38,391 nucleotides of DNA from Alphaproteobacteria bacterium (GTDB lineage Bacteria; Pseudomonadota; Alphaproteobacteria; SMXS01). Position 1 is the first letter of the stretch; each line of letters starts with the position of its first letter. The notes beneath the pieces were generated by a model, which saw only the letters and a list, made by a program, of their open reading frames with translations, did no database searches and was not told where the DNA came from. The translations under genes and the position numbers were made by a program. The stretch covers positions 1 to 38,391 of the forward strand of contig WGNW01000090.1 in the NCBI GenBank assembly GCA_016124315.1. The letters are read 5' to 3'. Shown in pieces: positions 1 through 9,017 of the stretch.

Positions 1-1901
1 CCGGCCCGCTCAACGACAAGGTCGGCGTCCGGCTGGCGGCGCGCTACAACAACATCGTCAAGCAGTACTACAACTACGCCCATGACGACGATCCCAACGC
101 CGAGGCGAAGAAGGGCCAGCGCAACGTCCTTGCCCGCCTGACCTTCCAGTTCGACCCGGTCGACAACTTCTCCGCCAACCTGAAGCTGAACTACGTGCGG
201 CATTCCAACGACGGCACCATCACCAATGCGGTGATGGACTGTGGCGCGAACGGCGTGGCCGATCCGATCACCCTGTTCGGCGGTGCCGTCAACATCCCGG
301 CCGGTTATGGCTGCGACACCTCGGGGCACTACCACTACCGGGTGAACGGCGCCCCGCCGCTGGTCGCTGGCGGCGTCGCGCCGCCGCCCGACATCAACGG
401 CGGCAAGCCCTACAGCGAATTCAACATCTTCATGGGCCGGCTGCAGTGGGACTGGAACATCAACGACAGCGTGACGCTGACCTCGGTGACCAGCTACATG
501 CGGATGCGGGCGAGGGATGACGACTGGTACAGCTATGGCGGCTACTGCGTCGACGCGACCGCCTGCCCGTTCTACCCGGCGGCTGACCACACCAGCTTCG
601 GCCAGGGCGGCGGCATCGCGCATCACGTGCTCGACCAGCTCACCCAGGAAGTGCGGCTGACCAGCCACTACGACGCGCCCGTCAACTTCATGCTGGGCGT
701 GTTCTACGAGCACCGCCACATCGAGTTCAATACCGACCAGTACGCCGTGAACTTCGCCACGCTGCTCGGACCGGATCCCGTCACCGGCTACACGTCGGAC
801 TGGCTGAAGGAGCATCTCTACAACAACTACGCCGTCTCGGTGTTCGGCTCGATGACCTGGGACATCACCCAGCAGCTGCAGCTCTCCGGCGGCGTGCGCT
901 GGAGCCACGAGAGGAAGATCAACCACATCGTCGTGCCCTACATGAACGCGATCGGCGCGGCCATCGGCTTCGTGCCCAGCGGCTTCGATTCCGGTCCGAT
1001 CGAGTTCTCGGACAGCAACATCTCGCCCGAGGCGACGCTGCGCTACGAGATCAACGACAACGTCAACGTCTATGCCTCGTACAAGACCGGCTTCAAGTCG
1101 GGCGGCATCGACGACAGCGCGCTGCCGTCGTCGAACCTGTTCGGCCTGACCAGCAGCGACCCCGCCGTGGTCCAGAAGGTCAAGGACGGCCTGATCTACC
1201 AGTCGGAGACCGCCAAGGGCGGCGAGGTCGGCGTCAAGTCGCAGCTGTTCGGCCGCTCGCTGACGCTGAACCTCTCCGGCTACTACTACGTGTTCGACAA
1301 CCTGCAGGTGCAGAACTTCGACGCCGTGGCCATCCAGTACCAGACCACCAACGCCGGCCAGGTGACGACCAAGGGCGTCGACATGGACTTCAACTGGCTG
1401 ACGCCGGTCGACGGGCTGACGATCTACGGCTCGCTGGCCTATACCAACGCCAAGTACACCGCGCCCTACGACCCCAACCCGAACAACGGCATCCCGGAGA
1501 ACCTCCAGGGCCGCAAGTCGGCGCGGGCGCCGAGCTGGGCGGGTAACCTGGCGTTCGACTGGCGCAAGCCGGTGGGCAACGGCCTCGAGCTGGGGATCAC
1601 GCCGAACGTGACGTTCAGCAGTTCATACTTCACCAACGAGGACAGCTTCGACGACATCAAGCAGAAGTCCTACGCCACCCTCGACGTGGCGGTGTCCATC
1701 GGCGACATCGACGAGAAGTGGAAGCTGTCGTTCATCGGCCGCAACCTGACCGACAAGATGGTGATCACCACCACCGGCCCGCGACCGTTCCTGATCGGCC
1801 CGAGCAATCCCGCCTACGCCACCTACGGCGCCGGCGACGACCAGGTGCTGAACCTGACCCGCGGCCGCCAGCTGTTCCTCGAAGGCTCCGTCAAGTTCTA
1901 G
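1..1901 (+). CDS. TonB-dependent receptor, C-terminal part (5' end outside window)
   Basis: The open frame is already running at base 3, so the plug domain and signal peptide lie upstream of the window. The visible ~630 residues read as outer-membrane beta-barrel: alternating amphipathic strands rich in Tyr, Asn and Gly, typical barrel phrases such as YASYKTGFKSGG and GEVGVKSQLFGRSLTLNLSGYYY, and a final strand ending LEGSVKF with the C-terminal Phe expected for BamA-dependent insertion. The family imports siderophores, vitamin B12, saccharides or other scarce ligands using TonB-ExbBD energy; the ligand cannot be read from this sequence. It is less like the two receptors at 10043-15585 than those are like each other. 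An intrinsic terminator follows at 1935-1967, so it ends its transcription unit. The family call is firm, the substrate unknown. Confidence 0.93.
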   Translation, partial: GPLNDKVGVRLAARYNNIVKQYYNYAHDDDPNAEAKKGQRNVLARLTFQFDPVDNFSANLKLNYVRHSNDGTITNAVMDCGANGVADPITLFGGAVNIPAGYGCDTSGHYHYRVNGAPPLVAGGVAPPPDINGGKPYSEFNIFMGRLQWDWNINDSVTLTSVTSYMRMRARDDDWYSYGGYCVDATACPFYPAADHTSFGQGGGIAHHVLDQLTQEVRLTSHYDAPVNFMLGVFYEHRHIEFNTDQYAVNFATLLGPDPVTGYTSDWLKEHLYNNYAVSVFGSMTWDITQQLQLSGGVRWSHERKINHIVVPYMNAIGAAIGFVPSGFDSGPIEFSDSNISPEATLRYEINDNVNVYASYKTGFKSGGIDDSALPSSNLFGLTSSDPAVVQKVKDGLIYQSETAKGGEVGVKSQLFGRSLTLNLSGYYYVFDNLQVQNFDAVAIQYQTTNAGQVTTKGVDMDFNWLTPVDGLTIYGSLAYTNAKYTAPYDPNPNNGIPENLQGRKSARAPSWAGNLAFDWRKPVGNGLELGITPNVTFSSSYFTNEDSFDDIKQKSYATLDVAVSIGDIDEKWKLSFIGRNLTDKMVITTTGPRPFLIGPSNPAYATYGAGDDQVLNLTRGRQLFLEGSVKF

Positions 1902-1934
1902 GACGGCCCTTCGACGGGATCAGCCCAATCCATC

Positions 1935-1967
1935 TGGCCCGCCCCTCGAGGGCGGGCCATTTTCCTT
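1935..1967 (+). terminator. Intrinsic terminator after the first TonB receptor
   Basis: A perfect 10-bp GC-rich stem (1935-1944 with 1950-1959) closes a 5-nt loop and is followed by TTTTCCTT at 1960-1967. The T tract is on the plus-strand 3' side only. It therefore serves the receptor gene rather than the minus-strand kinase operon, which converges on it. Confidence 0.85.
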
Positions 1968-2001
1968 GCACGGCCCCGCCGGCGAATGCCGGCGCCGCCA
2001 G

Positions 2002-3837
2002 TCAGCGGCGCTTGTCGAGCACGCTCCGGATACGGTCGGCCAGCTCCTCCTGGCGATAAGGCTTGGCCAGCAGTTCCAGCGGCTCTTCGCCCTCGTCCAC
2101 CTCGAGCTCGTTGAGGTCGGTGTAGCCGGAACAGAACAGCGCCCGCATCCCCGGCCAGCGCCGCTGCACCTCGGCGGCGAGCTTGCGGCCGCTGATGCCG
2201 CCGGGCAGCACCATGTCGGTGAACAGCAGGTCAAACCGGCTGTCGGCCTCCAGCACCTGAAGCGCCTCGCGGCCATCATTGACGGGCACGACCGCGTATC
2301 CCAGCCGTCCCAGGAGCGCCTCGACGGAAGACCGCACGAGGTCGTTGTCCTCGACGTAAAGGATGCGTTCGCTGCCGCCCGGAAGACCCCGGCGCCCCCG
2401 GACCGGACTGCTGCTCACCTCGCGCTGCACCGCCGCCGGCAGGAACAGGAAGACGCTGGTCCCCTGCCCCAACGCGGTGTCGATCCTGGCGCCCCCGCCG
2501 AGCTGCTTCAGCAGCCCGTAGACCATGCTCAGCCCGAGGCCGGTGCCCTTGCCCTGAGGTTTCGTGCTGAAGAACGGCTCGAAAGCGCGCTGGGCCACGT
2601 CGGGCGTCATCCCGGTGCCGGTATCGGTGACGCAGATGCTGACGTAGTGACCGGGAGCGACGCCGTCATATTCCACCGACCCATCCTGGTCGACGATCTC
2701 CTCGCGCGCCCTGATGGTGATCCGCCCGCCCTCTGCCATGGCATCGCGGGCGTTGAGGCAAAGGTTGAGAATGCCGCTCTCGAGCTGCGCCTCATCGGCC
2801 TTCACCTGCGGCAGGTGACGGTCGATGGCGGTGACGACCTTGATCCCCTCGCCCAGCGTCCGCCGCGCCAGGCCTTCGACGCGGGCCAGCATGCCGGCGA
2901 CGTTGATGGGCTTGGTCGCCAAGGTCTGGCGACGGGCGAAGATCAGCAGCCGCCGGGTCAGGTCGGCGCCGCGTTCGGCGGCGAGCAGGATATACTTGGC
3001 GTGGCTGCCGACATCCTCCTGCTCCTGGGACAGCAGCACCTCCGCATTGCCAATGATCACCTGCAGCAGATTGTTGATGTCGTGGGCGACACCGCCGGTG
3101 AGCTGGCCGACCGCCTCCATCTTCTGCGACTGATAGAGCTTCTCCTCCATGATGCGCCGGTCCGTCATGTCGCGGATCGAGGCCAGCAGCGCGGGACGCC
3201 CGTGCCAGTCGATGCGGGCGACGCGGACTTCGGCCCGGCGCGTCTCGCCGTGGCGGTCCACCTCGATTTCGGTCACCTCGCTCTCCTGCAACGGAAAGTC
3301 GAGGGCGCGCTCGAGCAGTTCCTCCTCGGTCCGGCCGAACAGGTCTAGTGCCGCCAGATTGACGTACTGGACGTTCCGCTCCATGTCGGCGACGAGCACC
3401 GCATCCGGATTGGCGGCAATGATGGATTCGACCTGGCGCTGCATCGTCTGCGCCTTGTAGCGCTCGACGGAGTAGAGCAGGCCGCGCACCTGGGTGCCGT
3501 AGCTCGAGGCGTTCTTCTCGACGAAATCCAGCGCGCCCTCGCGCATCACGCTGTCCCTCAGCGCCGGATCGTTGTCGCCGGAATAGACGACGATGGCTAC
3601 CGTCTCGGCCGTCCGGCGCACCTCGCGGAAGGTCTCGATGCCCGTGGAATCCGGCAGGTTCAGGTCGAGGATGACCGCATCGATGCGCTGCCGCTGAAGC
3701 ACTTCGATGGCGCTACGGAGTTCGTCGACCACCGTGATGTCGTGGTCGGGGATTTCCGACAGCCGGTCGGCCGCCAGGTCGGCGTCGCCGGGATTGTCCT
3801 CCACCAGCAGGAGACGGAACTGTTCAGCTTTCACCAT
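2002..3837 (-). CDS. Hybrid sensor histidine kinase (REC-PAS-HisKA-HATPase-REC)
   Basis: A 611-residue soluble protein without membrane segments. Order of domains: an N-terminal receiver (~7-125; acidic pair E13/D14, phospho-acceptor D58, S86, K108), a PAS domain (~135-228), a HisKA dimerisation domain with the H-box GGVAHDINNLLQ and phospho-acceptor H252, an HATPase domain (N-box N358/N362, DTGTGM at 405-410, GTGLGLS at 431-437), and a C-terminal receiver (~491-608; D541, K592). The architecture is that of a phosphorelay hub: input by phosphorylation at the first receiver, autophosphorylation at His, and transfer to the last receiver. It is the third gene of the operon 6959->2002, 39 bp after the response regulator, so it may take phosphate from the upstream kinase; that link is inference. 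No output DNA-binding domain is present. Confidence 0.95.
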   Translation of the reverse strand: MVKAEQFRLLLVEDNPGDADLAADRLSEIPDHDITVVDELRSAIEVLQRQRIDAVILDLNLPDSTGIETFREVRRTAETVAIVVYSGDNDPALRDSVMREGALDFVEKNASSYGTQVRGLLYSVERYKAQTMQRQVESIIAANPDAVLVADMERNVQYVNLAALDLFGRTEEELLERALDFPLQESEVTEIEVDRHGETRRAEVRVARIDWHGRPALLASIRDMTDRRIMEEKLYQSQKMEAVGQLTGGVAHDINNLLQVIIGNAEVLLSQEQEDVGSHAKYILLAAERGADLTRRLLIFARRQTLATKPINVAGMLARVEGLARRTLGEGIKVVTAIDRHLPQVKADEAQLESGILNLCLNARDAMAEGGRITIRAREEIVDQDGSVEYDGVAPGHYVSICVTDTGTGMTPDVAQRAFEPFFSTKPQGKGTGLGLSMVYGLLKQLGGGARIDTALGQGTSVFLFLPAAVQREVSSSPVRGRRGLPGGSERILYVEDNDLVRSSVEALLGRLGYAVVPVNDGREALQVLEADSRFDLLFTDMVLPGGISGRKLAAEVQRRWPGMRALFCSGYTDLNELEVDEGEEPLELLAKPYRQEELADRIRSVLDKRR

Positions 3838-3876
3838 ACCCTTCCCGCAACCTCCGTTCCGCCGGCACTGACATCG

Positions 3877-4314
3877 CTACACATTCGCTCCGCCCCGCGG
3901 CAACGTGGCGATGCAGAACCAGAAGCCTTCGAGCGCCTCGACCACCTGCTGGTAGGCCGTGAAATCACATGGCTTGGTGATGAAGCAATTGGCACCTGCC
4001 TGGTAGCTGGCCACGACGTCGCTCTCGGCATCCGACGAGGTGAGCACAACGACAGGGATGCTCTTCAGATGGTCGTCTGCCTTGATCGCCGCCAGCACCT
4101 GCCGCCCTCCGAGGCCCGGCAGGTTGAGGTCGAGCAGGATGAGGTCCGGCTCCGTCCGCTCGCCGCCGAGGCGTCCGCTGAGAATATCGAGTGCCTCGGT
4201 CCCGTCTGCGGCCACCCGAAGGTCCACCGGCAGGCGGCTGCCGTCCAGGGTTTCCCGCGTCAGTTCCGCGTCCGCCTCGTTGTCCTCGACCAGTAAGACC
4301 TTGAGGGGCTTCAT
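3877..4314 (-). CDS. Single-domain response regulator, Rcp1 type
   Basis: 145 residues consisting of one receiver domain: acidic pair E10/D11, phospho-acceptor D62 in LILLDLNLP, T92 and K114. The tail FWFCIATLP resembles the conserved end of Rcp1-like regulators, which partner phytochrome-type or Cache/PAS kinases in cyanobacteria and proteobacteria. There is no DNA-binding or enzymatic output, so it probably acts as a phosphate shuttle or through protein contacts. Its ATG overlaps the TGA of the upstream kinase by 4 nt (ATGA at 4311-4314), implying translational coupling and a cognate pair. The hybrid kinase follows 39 bp downstream. Confidence 0.95.
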   Translation of the reverse strand: MKPLKVLLVEDNEADAELTRETLDGSRLPVDLRVAADGTEALDILSGRLGGERTEPDLILLDLNLPGLGGRQVLAAIKADDHLKSIPVVVLTSSDAESDVVASYQAGANCFITKPCDFTAYQQVVEALEGFWFCIATLPRGGANV

Positions 4315-6959
4315 GCAATGTCTCCGTCCGTCAACTCTTGTTCGCGTTGGCCCGTCCGTGCGGCGGCGGGCAGGACGACATGGAATGTCGTTCCCTCGCC
4401 CGGTGCCGATTCAAACCAGATACGTCCCCCGTGCCGCTCGACAATCTTTTTGGCGATCGCGAGGCCGATACCGTTGCCTTCGTACTGTCCCCGGCCGTGC
4501 AATCGCTGGAACATCTGGAAGATGCGGTCCGAATATTGGCGGTCGATGCCGATGCCGTTGTCGCTGACGGTGAATTCCCACAGCACGCCGGCGGGAACCG
4601 CGTCGATGGCGATGGCCGGGACCCGGTCCGGCGCGCGGAATTTCAGGGCGTTGGAGATCAGGTTCTGGAAAAGCTGCCCGAGCTGGGTCTCGTCCGCGGC
4701 CACCACCGGCAGCGGCGCCACGGATATGCTGGCGCCGGCATCGGCGATGGCCCGCGACATTGCCCTCAGCACATTGGCGACGACGGCGCCGGCGTCGACC
4801 GGCACCAGCGGCTTGCCCTGGGTGCCGACCCGCGACAGGGCGAGCAGGTCGGCCACGAGCTGCTGCATGCGCCTCGCGCCATCGACGACGTAGCCGATGT
4901 ACTTGTCGGCCCTGTCGTCCAGCCTGCCCCGGTAGCGTTCGGACAGGAGCTCGGTGTAGCTCGCGACCATGCGCAGCGGCTCGCGCAGATCGTGGGAGGC
5001 GACGTAGGCGAATTGCTCGAGTTCGGCGTTGGAGCGCTCCAGCTCCGCCGTCTTGCTGGCGATCAGCGCCTCCGCCTCTCGCCGCTCGCTGACGTCGACC
5101 ACCACCATCAGGATCAGCAGTTCTCGGTAGGTGCGGATCGGCTGCAGCCCAACCTCGATGGGAAAGCGCCGACCGTCCCGGCGCAGGCCGGTGAGGGCGT
5201 TCGCCAGTCCGATGTGGCGCGGCGCCGGGTCCGCCACATAGGCCGTCAGCAGCGCCTCCTGCTGCTCGCGGATTTCCTCCGGCACCAGACGGGAAATCGG
5301 GCTGCCGATCAGCTCGCCGGCCGGATAGCCGAACATGTGCTCCATCTCGGCGTTGGCGAGGGTGATCCGGCCCGACGCGTCGAGAATGATCATGCCGCTG
5401 GGCGACGCTTCGAACGCCAGCCGGAACTTGGCCTCGAGGTCGCGCTTCTCGGACAGGTCACTGAGAATCGCCAGCGCGCCGACGGCCTCGCCGGTCGCGC
5501 CCCGGACCGACGATACCCGAGCCTCCAGCATGAGCCGCGTCCCGTCCTTGGCGACATGGACGACCTCCACGTCCTGAAAGCCGTGCCCCTTCTCGACCTG
5601 CCGCAGGGTCTCCGAGAGCGCGGGAAGTGCGTCCTCCGGCAGCAGCATCGCCGCCGACGCCCCCAATACCTCTTCCGTCGAATAGCCGTAGAGCGCCTCG
5701 GCCGCCGGATTCCAGCCGGTGATCGTGCCGTTCAGGTCCGTGGCCACCACGGCGTCGTCCGAGGACTGCAAGGCCGCACTGAAGGTCCTCTCCCGCTGGA
5801 CATAGTGCCCGAAGGCACGCGCCAGCACCCCGATCTCACCCTCCGCGTCGGTCGGGAGTGACAGCGGCCGGCCTGCGTTCGCGTCCTGGACGGCGGCGGT
5901 CATCCGCCGGATCGGCCGTCCGAGCGAGCGGGCAAGCGCCACCGCGAGCAGCACGGCAAGCAGCATCGCCGCCAGGGCCGCCATCAGCGAGGAATCCCGG
6001 ATCGACTCCATGGGCGCGACGATCACGCTGTAGGGCAGCGTCTGCAGGACGGTGACCCGCGGGCCGCCGGCAAGCCGCACCGATGCCGCGGCCGCACCGA
6101 AATACCGGTCGTCGCTGACGAAGGTGCCCGACAGCGAGTGATCGACCGCAGGGAGCGGCAGGTCAGGGAACTGCTGCTTCAACGTGTGGCGCTCGCCCAG
6201 CTCGAAGCCGAAGGTGCGCGCCGGATCGGGGTGGACCAGGAAATCGCCCTCCCCGTTGACGACGTAGAGCGAACCGCCCTCGGCGACCCGCGCATTCAGC
6301 GCCGCGAAGGCCGGTCGCATGTCGATGTTGAGCACGATGATGCCGAAGACCTTGCCGTCGGCGTCGTATACCGGCGTGGCGGTGCGCAGGGTCGGCATGT
6401 GAGGCACTTCAATGCGGCCATGTTCCTGGTTGAGGTCCAACTCCGAGACGTAGACCTTTCCCGCCGGCAACCCGAGGGTGTCAACGACGAAGCCGCGGTG
6501 GGCCTTCTGCTGCAGATCGGCCTCGGGCACCTGGCGGACTTTGTCATCCGGCCCCATCCGGTCGATGCGGACGATCTCGCGCCCGCCGTCGGCGACGCCG
6601 ATGAGCCGCAGTTGCACGTAGCTCGGCTTGGCCTCCAGCAGTGCGCTGAACAGCCGGGCGATATCGTCGCGAAGGGCCGCCGTGGTCCGCCCGGTTTCGC
6701 CATCCCTGCCGCCCGCTTCCCGTGCCCGGACGAAGGCGTCGATGGCTGGCGCGCCGCGCATGGCCTTCACGTCGGCCCGGGCATCCCGCACATAACTGTC
6801 CAGTCGGTCGGCCATCAGCCGGGCGCCGGATTCGAGACGCCCGAGTTCCAGGGGAAGGATCTTGGATTCCAGGTTGTGGTAGGTGAACACGCCCACCAGC
6901 GCGGCAGTGACCACGGTCAGCAGAATCATCGCCCCGAGAAGCCGGGATGAGAAGTTCAC
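4311..6959 (-). CDS. Membrane sensor histidine kinase (dCache-HAMP-PAS-PAS-HisKA-HATPase)
   Basis: 882 residues. TM1 (~8-28) and TM2 (~324-344) bracket a ~290-residue periplasmic segment that looks like a double-Cache sensor, with the typical run RTATPVYDADGKVFGIIVLNID in its membrane-distal part. HAMP (~345-392) leads to two PAS domains (~393-505 and ~512-627) and a coiled coil. HisKA follows with H656 in VASHDLREPLRMV, then HATPase with N766/N770, DNGIGI at 800-805 and GNGIGL at 828-833. This kinase subfamily is seen with Rcp1-type regulators, as here. Periplasmic Cache domains usually bind small molecules such as amino acids, carboxylates or amines; the ligand is unknown. It is first in a three-gene operon; 275 bp of non-coding DNA (6960-7234) upstream should hold its promoter. 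Confidence 0.94.
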   Translation of the reverse strand: MNFSSRLLGAMILLTVVTAALVGVFTYHNLESKILPLELGRLESGARLMADRLDSYVRDARADVKAMRGAPAIDAFVRAREAGGRDGETGRTTAALRDDIARLFSALLEAKPSYVQLRLIGVADGGREIVRIDRMGPDDKVRQVPEADLQQKAHRGFVVDTLGLPAGKVYVSELDLNQEHGRIEVPHMPTLRTATPVYDADGKVFGIIVLNIDMRPAFAALNARVAEGGSLYVVNGEGDFLVHPDPARTFGFELGERHTLKQQFPDLPLPAVDHSLSGTFVSDDRYFGAAAASVRLAGGPRVTVLQTLPYSVIVAPMESIRDSSLMAALAAMLLAVLLAVALARSLGRPIRRMTAAVQDANAGRPLSLPTDAEGEIGVLARAFGHYVQRERTFSAALQSSDDAVVATDLNGTITGWNPAAEALYGYSTEEVLGASAAMLLPEDALPALSETLRQVEKGHGFQDVEVVHVAKDGTRLMLEARVSSVRGATGEAVGALAILSDLSEKRDLEAKFRLAFEASPSGMIILDASGRITLANAEMEHMFGYPAGELIGSPISRLVPEEIREQQEALLTAYVADPAPRHIGLANALTGLRRDGRRFPIEVGLQPIRTYRELLILMVVVDVSERREAEALIASKTAELERSNAELEQFAYVASHDLREPLRMVASYTELLSERYRGRLDDRADKYIGYVVDGARRMQQLVADLLALSRVGTQGKPLVPVDAGAVVANVLRAMSRAIADAGASISVAPLPVVAADETQLGQLFQNLISNALKFRAPDRVPAIAIDAVPAGVLWEFTVSDNGIGIDRQYSDRIFQMFQRLHGRGQYEGNGIGLAIAKKIVERHGGRIWFESAPGEGTTFHVVLPAAARTGQREQELTDGDIA

Positions 6960-7234
6960 AGCCTCAGCCCCCCTGCCGTCGGCGTTGCCGGCGCGGGAAG
7001 CGACTGTGCGCCAAGACGGTCAATCCGCCGGCGAACGAGCCCCCAAACCTGATCTTTCATCCGTTCCCGAACCGGGGTCGATGCGCAAGGCGACTTGCCC
7101 CGCCCGCGCCTCACGCCAGTCCCTCATGTTAGCCCCACCTAATACGGCCGAGCCTACTCTCGAAAAGATCGAGCGACAACAAGCGCGTGTGAAGAATTTG
7201 GCAGGTGCCTCAGCCGGGGGTTGAACGCCGCCGC
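6960..7234. other. Non-coding gap upstream of the kinase operon
   Basis: The 275 bp between the amidohydrolase stop and the kinase start contain no convincing ORF. The part nearest 7130-7200 is less GC-rich than its surroundings and is a reasonable place for the minus-strand kinase promoter. I could not identify a clear -35/-10 pair, terminator or repeat. Confidence 0.35.
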
Positions 7235-8932
7235 CTACTCGGCGGCGAGGCGGCCGGACGCGGACGCCCGTCCCTTGCGCAGCACGCGTCCCGGCAGCGG
7301 TCCCTCGGGATCCACCTGGTCGATCCCGCGGTGGCGCAGCAACACCCCGTTCACCACCACGGCCTCGATCCCGATTGCCTCCGACTGCAGCCGGTCGGCC
7401 CCGCCGGGCAGGTCGTTCACCCTGCGGATCGGTCCCGCGCCGACCGTCTGCGGATCGAACACCACCACGTCGGCGGGCAACCCGACCTCCAGCCGTCCGC
7501 GATCGGCGATGCCGAACACCTCGGCCGGCCGGGAGGTCAGCGCCCGGACGCCCTGCTCCAGGGTGAGCACGCCCGTCTCGCGGACCCAGTGGGCGAGCAG
7601 GTGGGTCGAGAAGCAGGCGTCGCAGAGCTGGCTCGCATGGGCACCGGCGTCAGAGAGACCGAGAACGGTGTTGGGGTCGTGCAGCATCTCGCCGATGGCT
7701 TCCTCGTCGGTGTTGAGCACGGCGGTCCGGAAGCGCGCCTTGAGGTCGGTGGCCAGCGCCATGTCGAGGGCGAGGTCGGTGGCATCGACGCCGCGCTCGC
7801 GGGCGACCTCGGCGAGGTTGCGCTCCTCGAGCGCCGGCTCCGGCGGATAGACGGCGATGGTCGTCCGGTCGGTCCAGCCCTGCAGCACGGGGATCAGGGT
7901 GTCCCGCACCTGCTGGCGCCACGCGGGATCCCGGTACTTGGCCAGCCGGGCGTCGCGGCTGCCGGCGCTGAGCTGGGAAAACATCGGCATCGCCTCGAAC
8001 GGGAACGGCGCCTCGAACTGGAACTCGAAATTGAGCGGCCGGCATGCCACCTGCGGCACGATATGCAGCCCCTCGTCGGCCAGTTCGGCGGTGCGCGCCA
8101 GCTGCTTCCGGTGGCCGCCCGGCCCGAACAGGCCGGTGAGCATCGCCGTCCAGCTGATCCAGCGTCCGGTGCGTCGGGCGATGGACGACAGCTCCTTCAG
8201 GTAGAAGCCCGGCCCCACATTCACCTGCACCATGGCGCCAGCCTCGCCGACCGGGCTCGCCAGTTCCTCGATCTCCTCCAGGTCGGCCAGCCGGCTCGGC
8301 ACCGGCTTGCCCGCATAGCCCCAATGGGTGATGGCCTTCGAGGTGGCGAAGCCCACGGCGCCGGCCTCCAGCGCGTCCCGCACGATGTCGCGCATCCGGG
8401 CGACCTCGGCGTCGGTGGCGGCACGCTCCACAGCGTCCTCGCCCATGACGTACATGCGCAGCGGGGTATGGCCGATCAGCACCCCCAGGTTGATGGCGGC
8501 GCCGCGGCGCTCCAGCACATCGAGATATTCCGGGAAGGTCTCGAAGCCCCAGTCGCCGCCCAGGCCCGTCTCCAGCGCTTCCAGCGACATACCCTCCACA
8601 TTCTCGAGCGTCTGCAGGATGAGCCGCCGGTGCTCGGGCCGCGTGGGCGCGATGCCGAAGCCGCAATTGCCCATCACCGCCGTCGTCACGCCGTGCCAGG
8701 GGGAAATGGTCAGCATGCGGTCCCAGAGCACCTGGGCGTCGTAGTGGGTGTGGATGTCGACGAATCCGGGACAGACCACCATGCCCGTCGCGTCGATGGT
8801 GCGGGCCGCCTCTTCCGGCGCCTCGCCGAGCGCGACGATCTTGCCGTCGCGGATTCCCACGTCGCCCCGGCGGCCCGGAGCGCCCGTGCCGTCGACGATG
8901 GTGCCGCCGCTGATCTTGAGGTCGTAGCTCAT
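7235..8932 (-). CDS. Amidohydrolase, N-acyl-D-amino-acid deacylase family
   Basis: 565 residues. The beginning is characteristic of the D-aminoacylase / dihydroorotase-like amidohydrolases: a small N-terminal beta domain, then CPGFVDIHTHYDAQ with the metal-binding HTH (H61, H63), and GNCGFGIAPTR with Cys90 in the position of the D-aminoacylase metal-ligand cysteine. Later LGLSDAGAHASQLCD carries the conserved catalytic Asp. The family hydrolyses N-acyl-D-amino acids, N-acyl-D-glutamate and related amides; this member's substrate is unknown. The ATG at 8932 is preceded by GGGAG and starts at the conserved MSYDLKI; a longer frame to 9193 would run into tenA and is rejected. It lies 85 bp downstream of the TenA gene on the same strand, so co-transcription is likely. 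Confidence 0.9.
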   Translation of the reverse strand: MSYDLKISGGTIVDGTGAPGRRGDVGIRDGKIVALGEAPEEAARTIDATGMVVCPGFVDIHTHYDAQVLWDRMLTISPWHGVTTAVMGNCGFGIAPTRPEHRRLILQTLENVEGMSLEALETGLGGDWGFETFPEYLDVLERRGAAINLGVLIGHTPLRMYVMGEDAVERAATDAEVARMRDIVRDALEAGAVGFATSKAITHWGYAGKPVPSRLADLEEIEELASPVGEAGAMVQVNVGPGFYLKELSSIARRTGRWISWTAMLTGLFGPGGHRKQLARTAELADEGLHIVPQVACRPLNFEFQFEAPFPFEAMPMFSQLSAGSRDARLAKYRDPAWRQQVRDTLIPVLQGWTDRTTIAVYPPEPALEERNLAEVARERGVDATDLALDMALATDLKARFRTAVLNTDEEAIGEMLHDPNTVLGLSDAGAHASQLCDACFSTHLLAHWVRETGVLTLEQGVRALTSRPAEVFGIADRGRLEVGLPADVVVFDPQTVGAGPIRRVNDLPGGADRLQSEAIGIEAVVVNGVLLRHRGIDQVDPEGPLPGRVLRKGRASASGRLAAE

Positions 8933-9017
8933 GCCCGTTCTCCCGTTTGCCGGAAGATTAAAGCAGGCGCGCACATTCTTGTCGAGGCGGCCTCGGGCCG
9001 ACCGGGCCTGTCGAGGT

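Noticed and set aside
1718-2059. Plus-strand frame across the first receptor end and terminator
   Set aside because: It overlaps the receptor in another frame and crosses a clear terminator; composition is Arg/Pro-rich noise.
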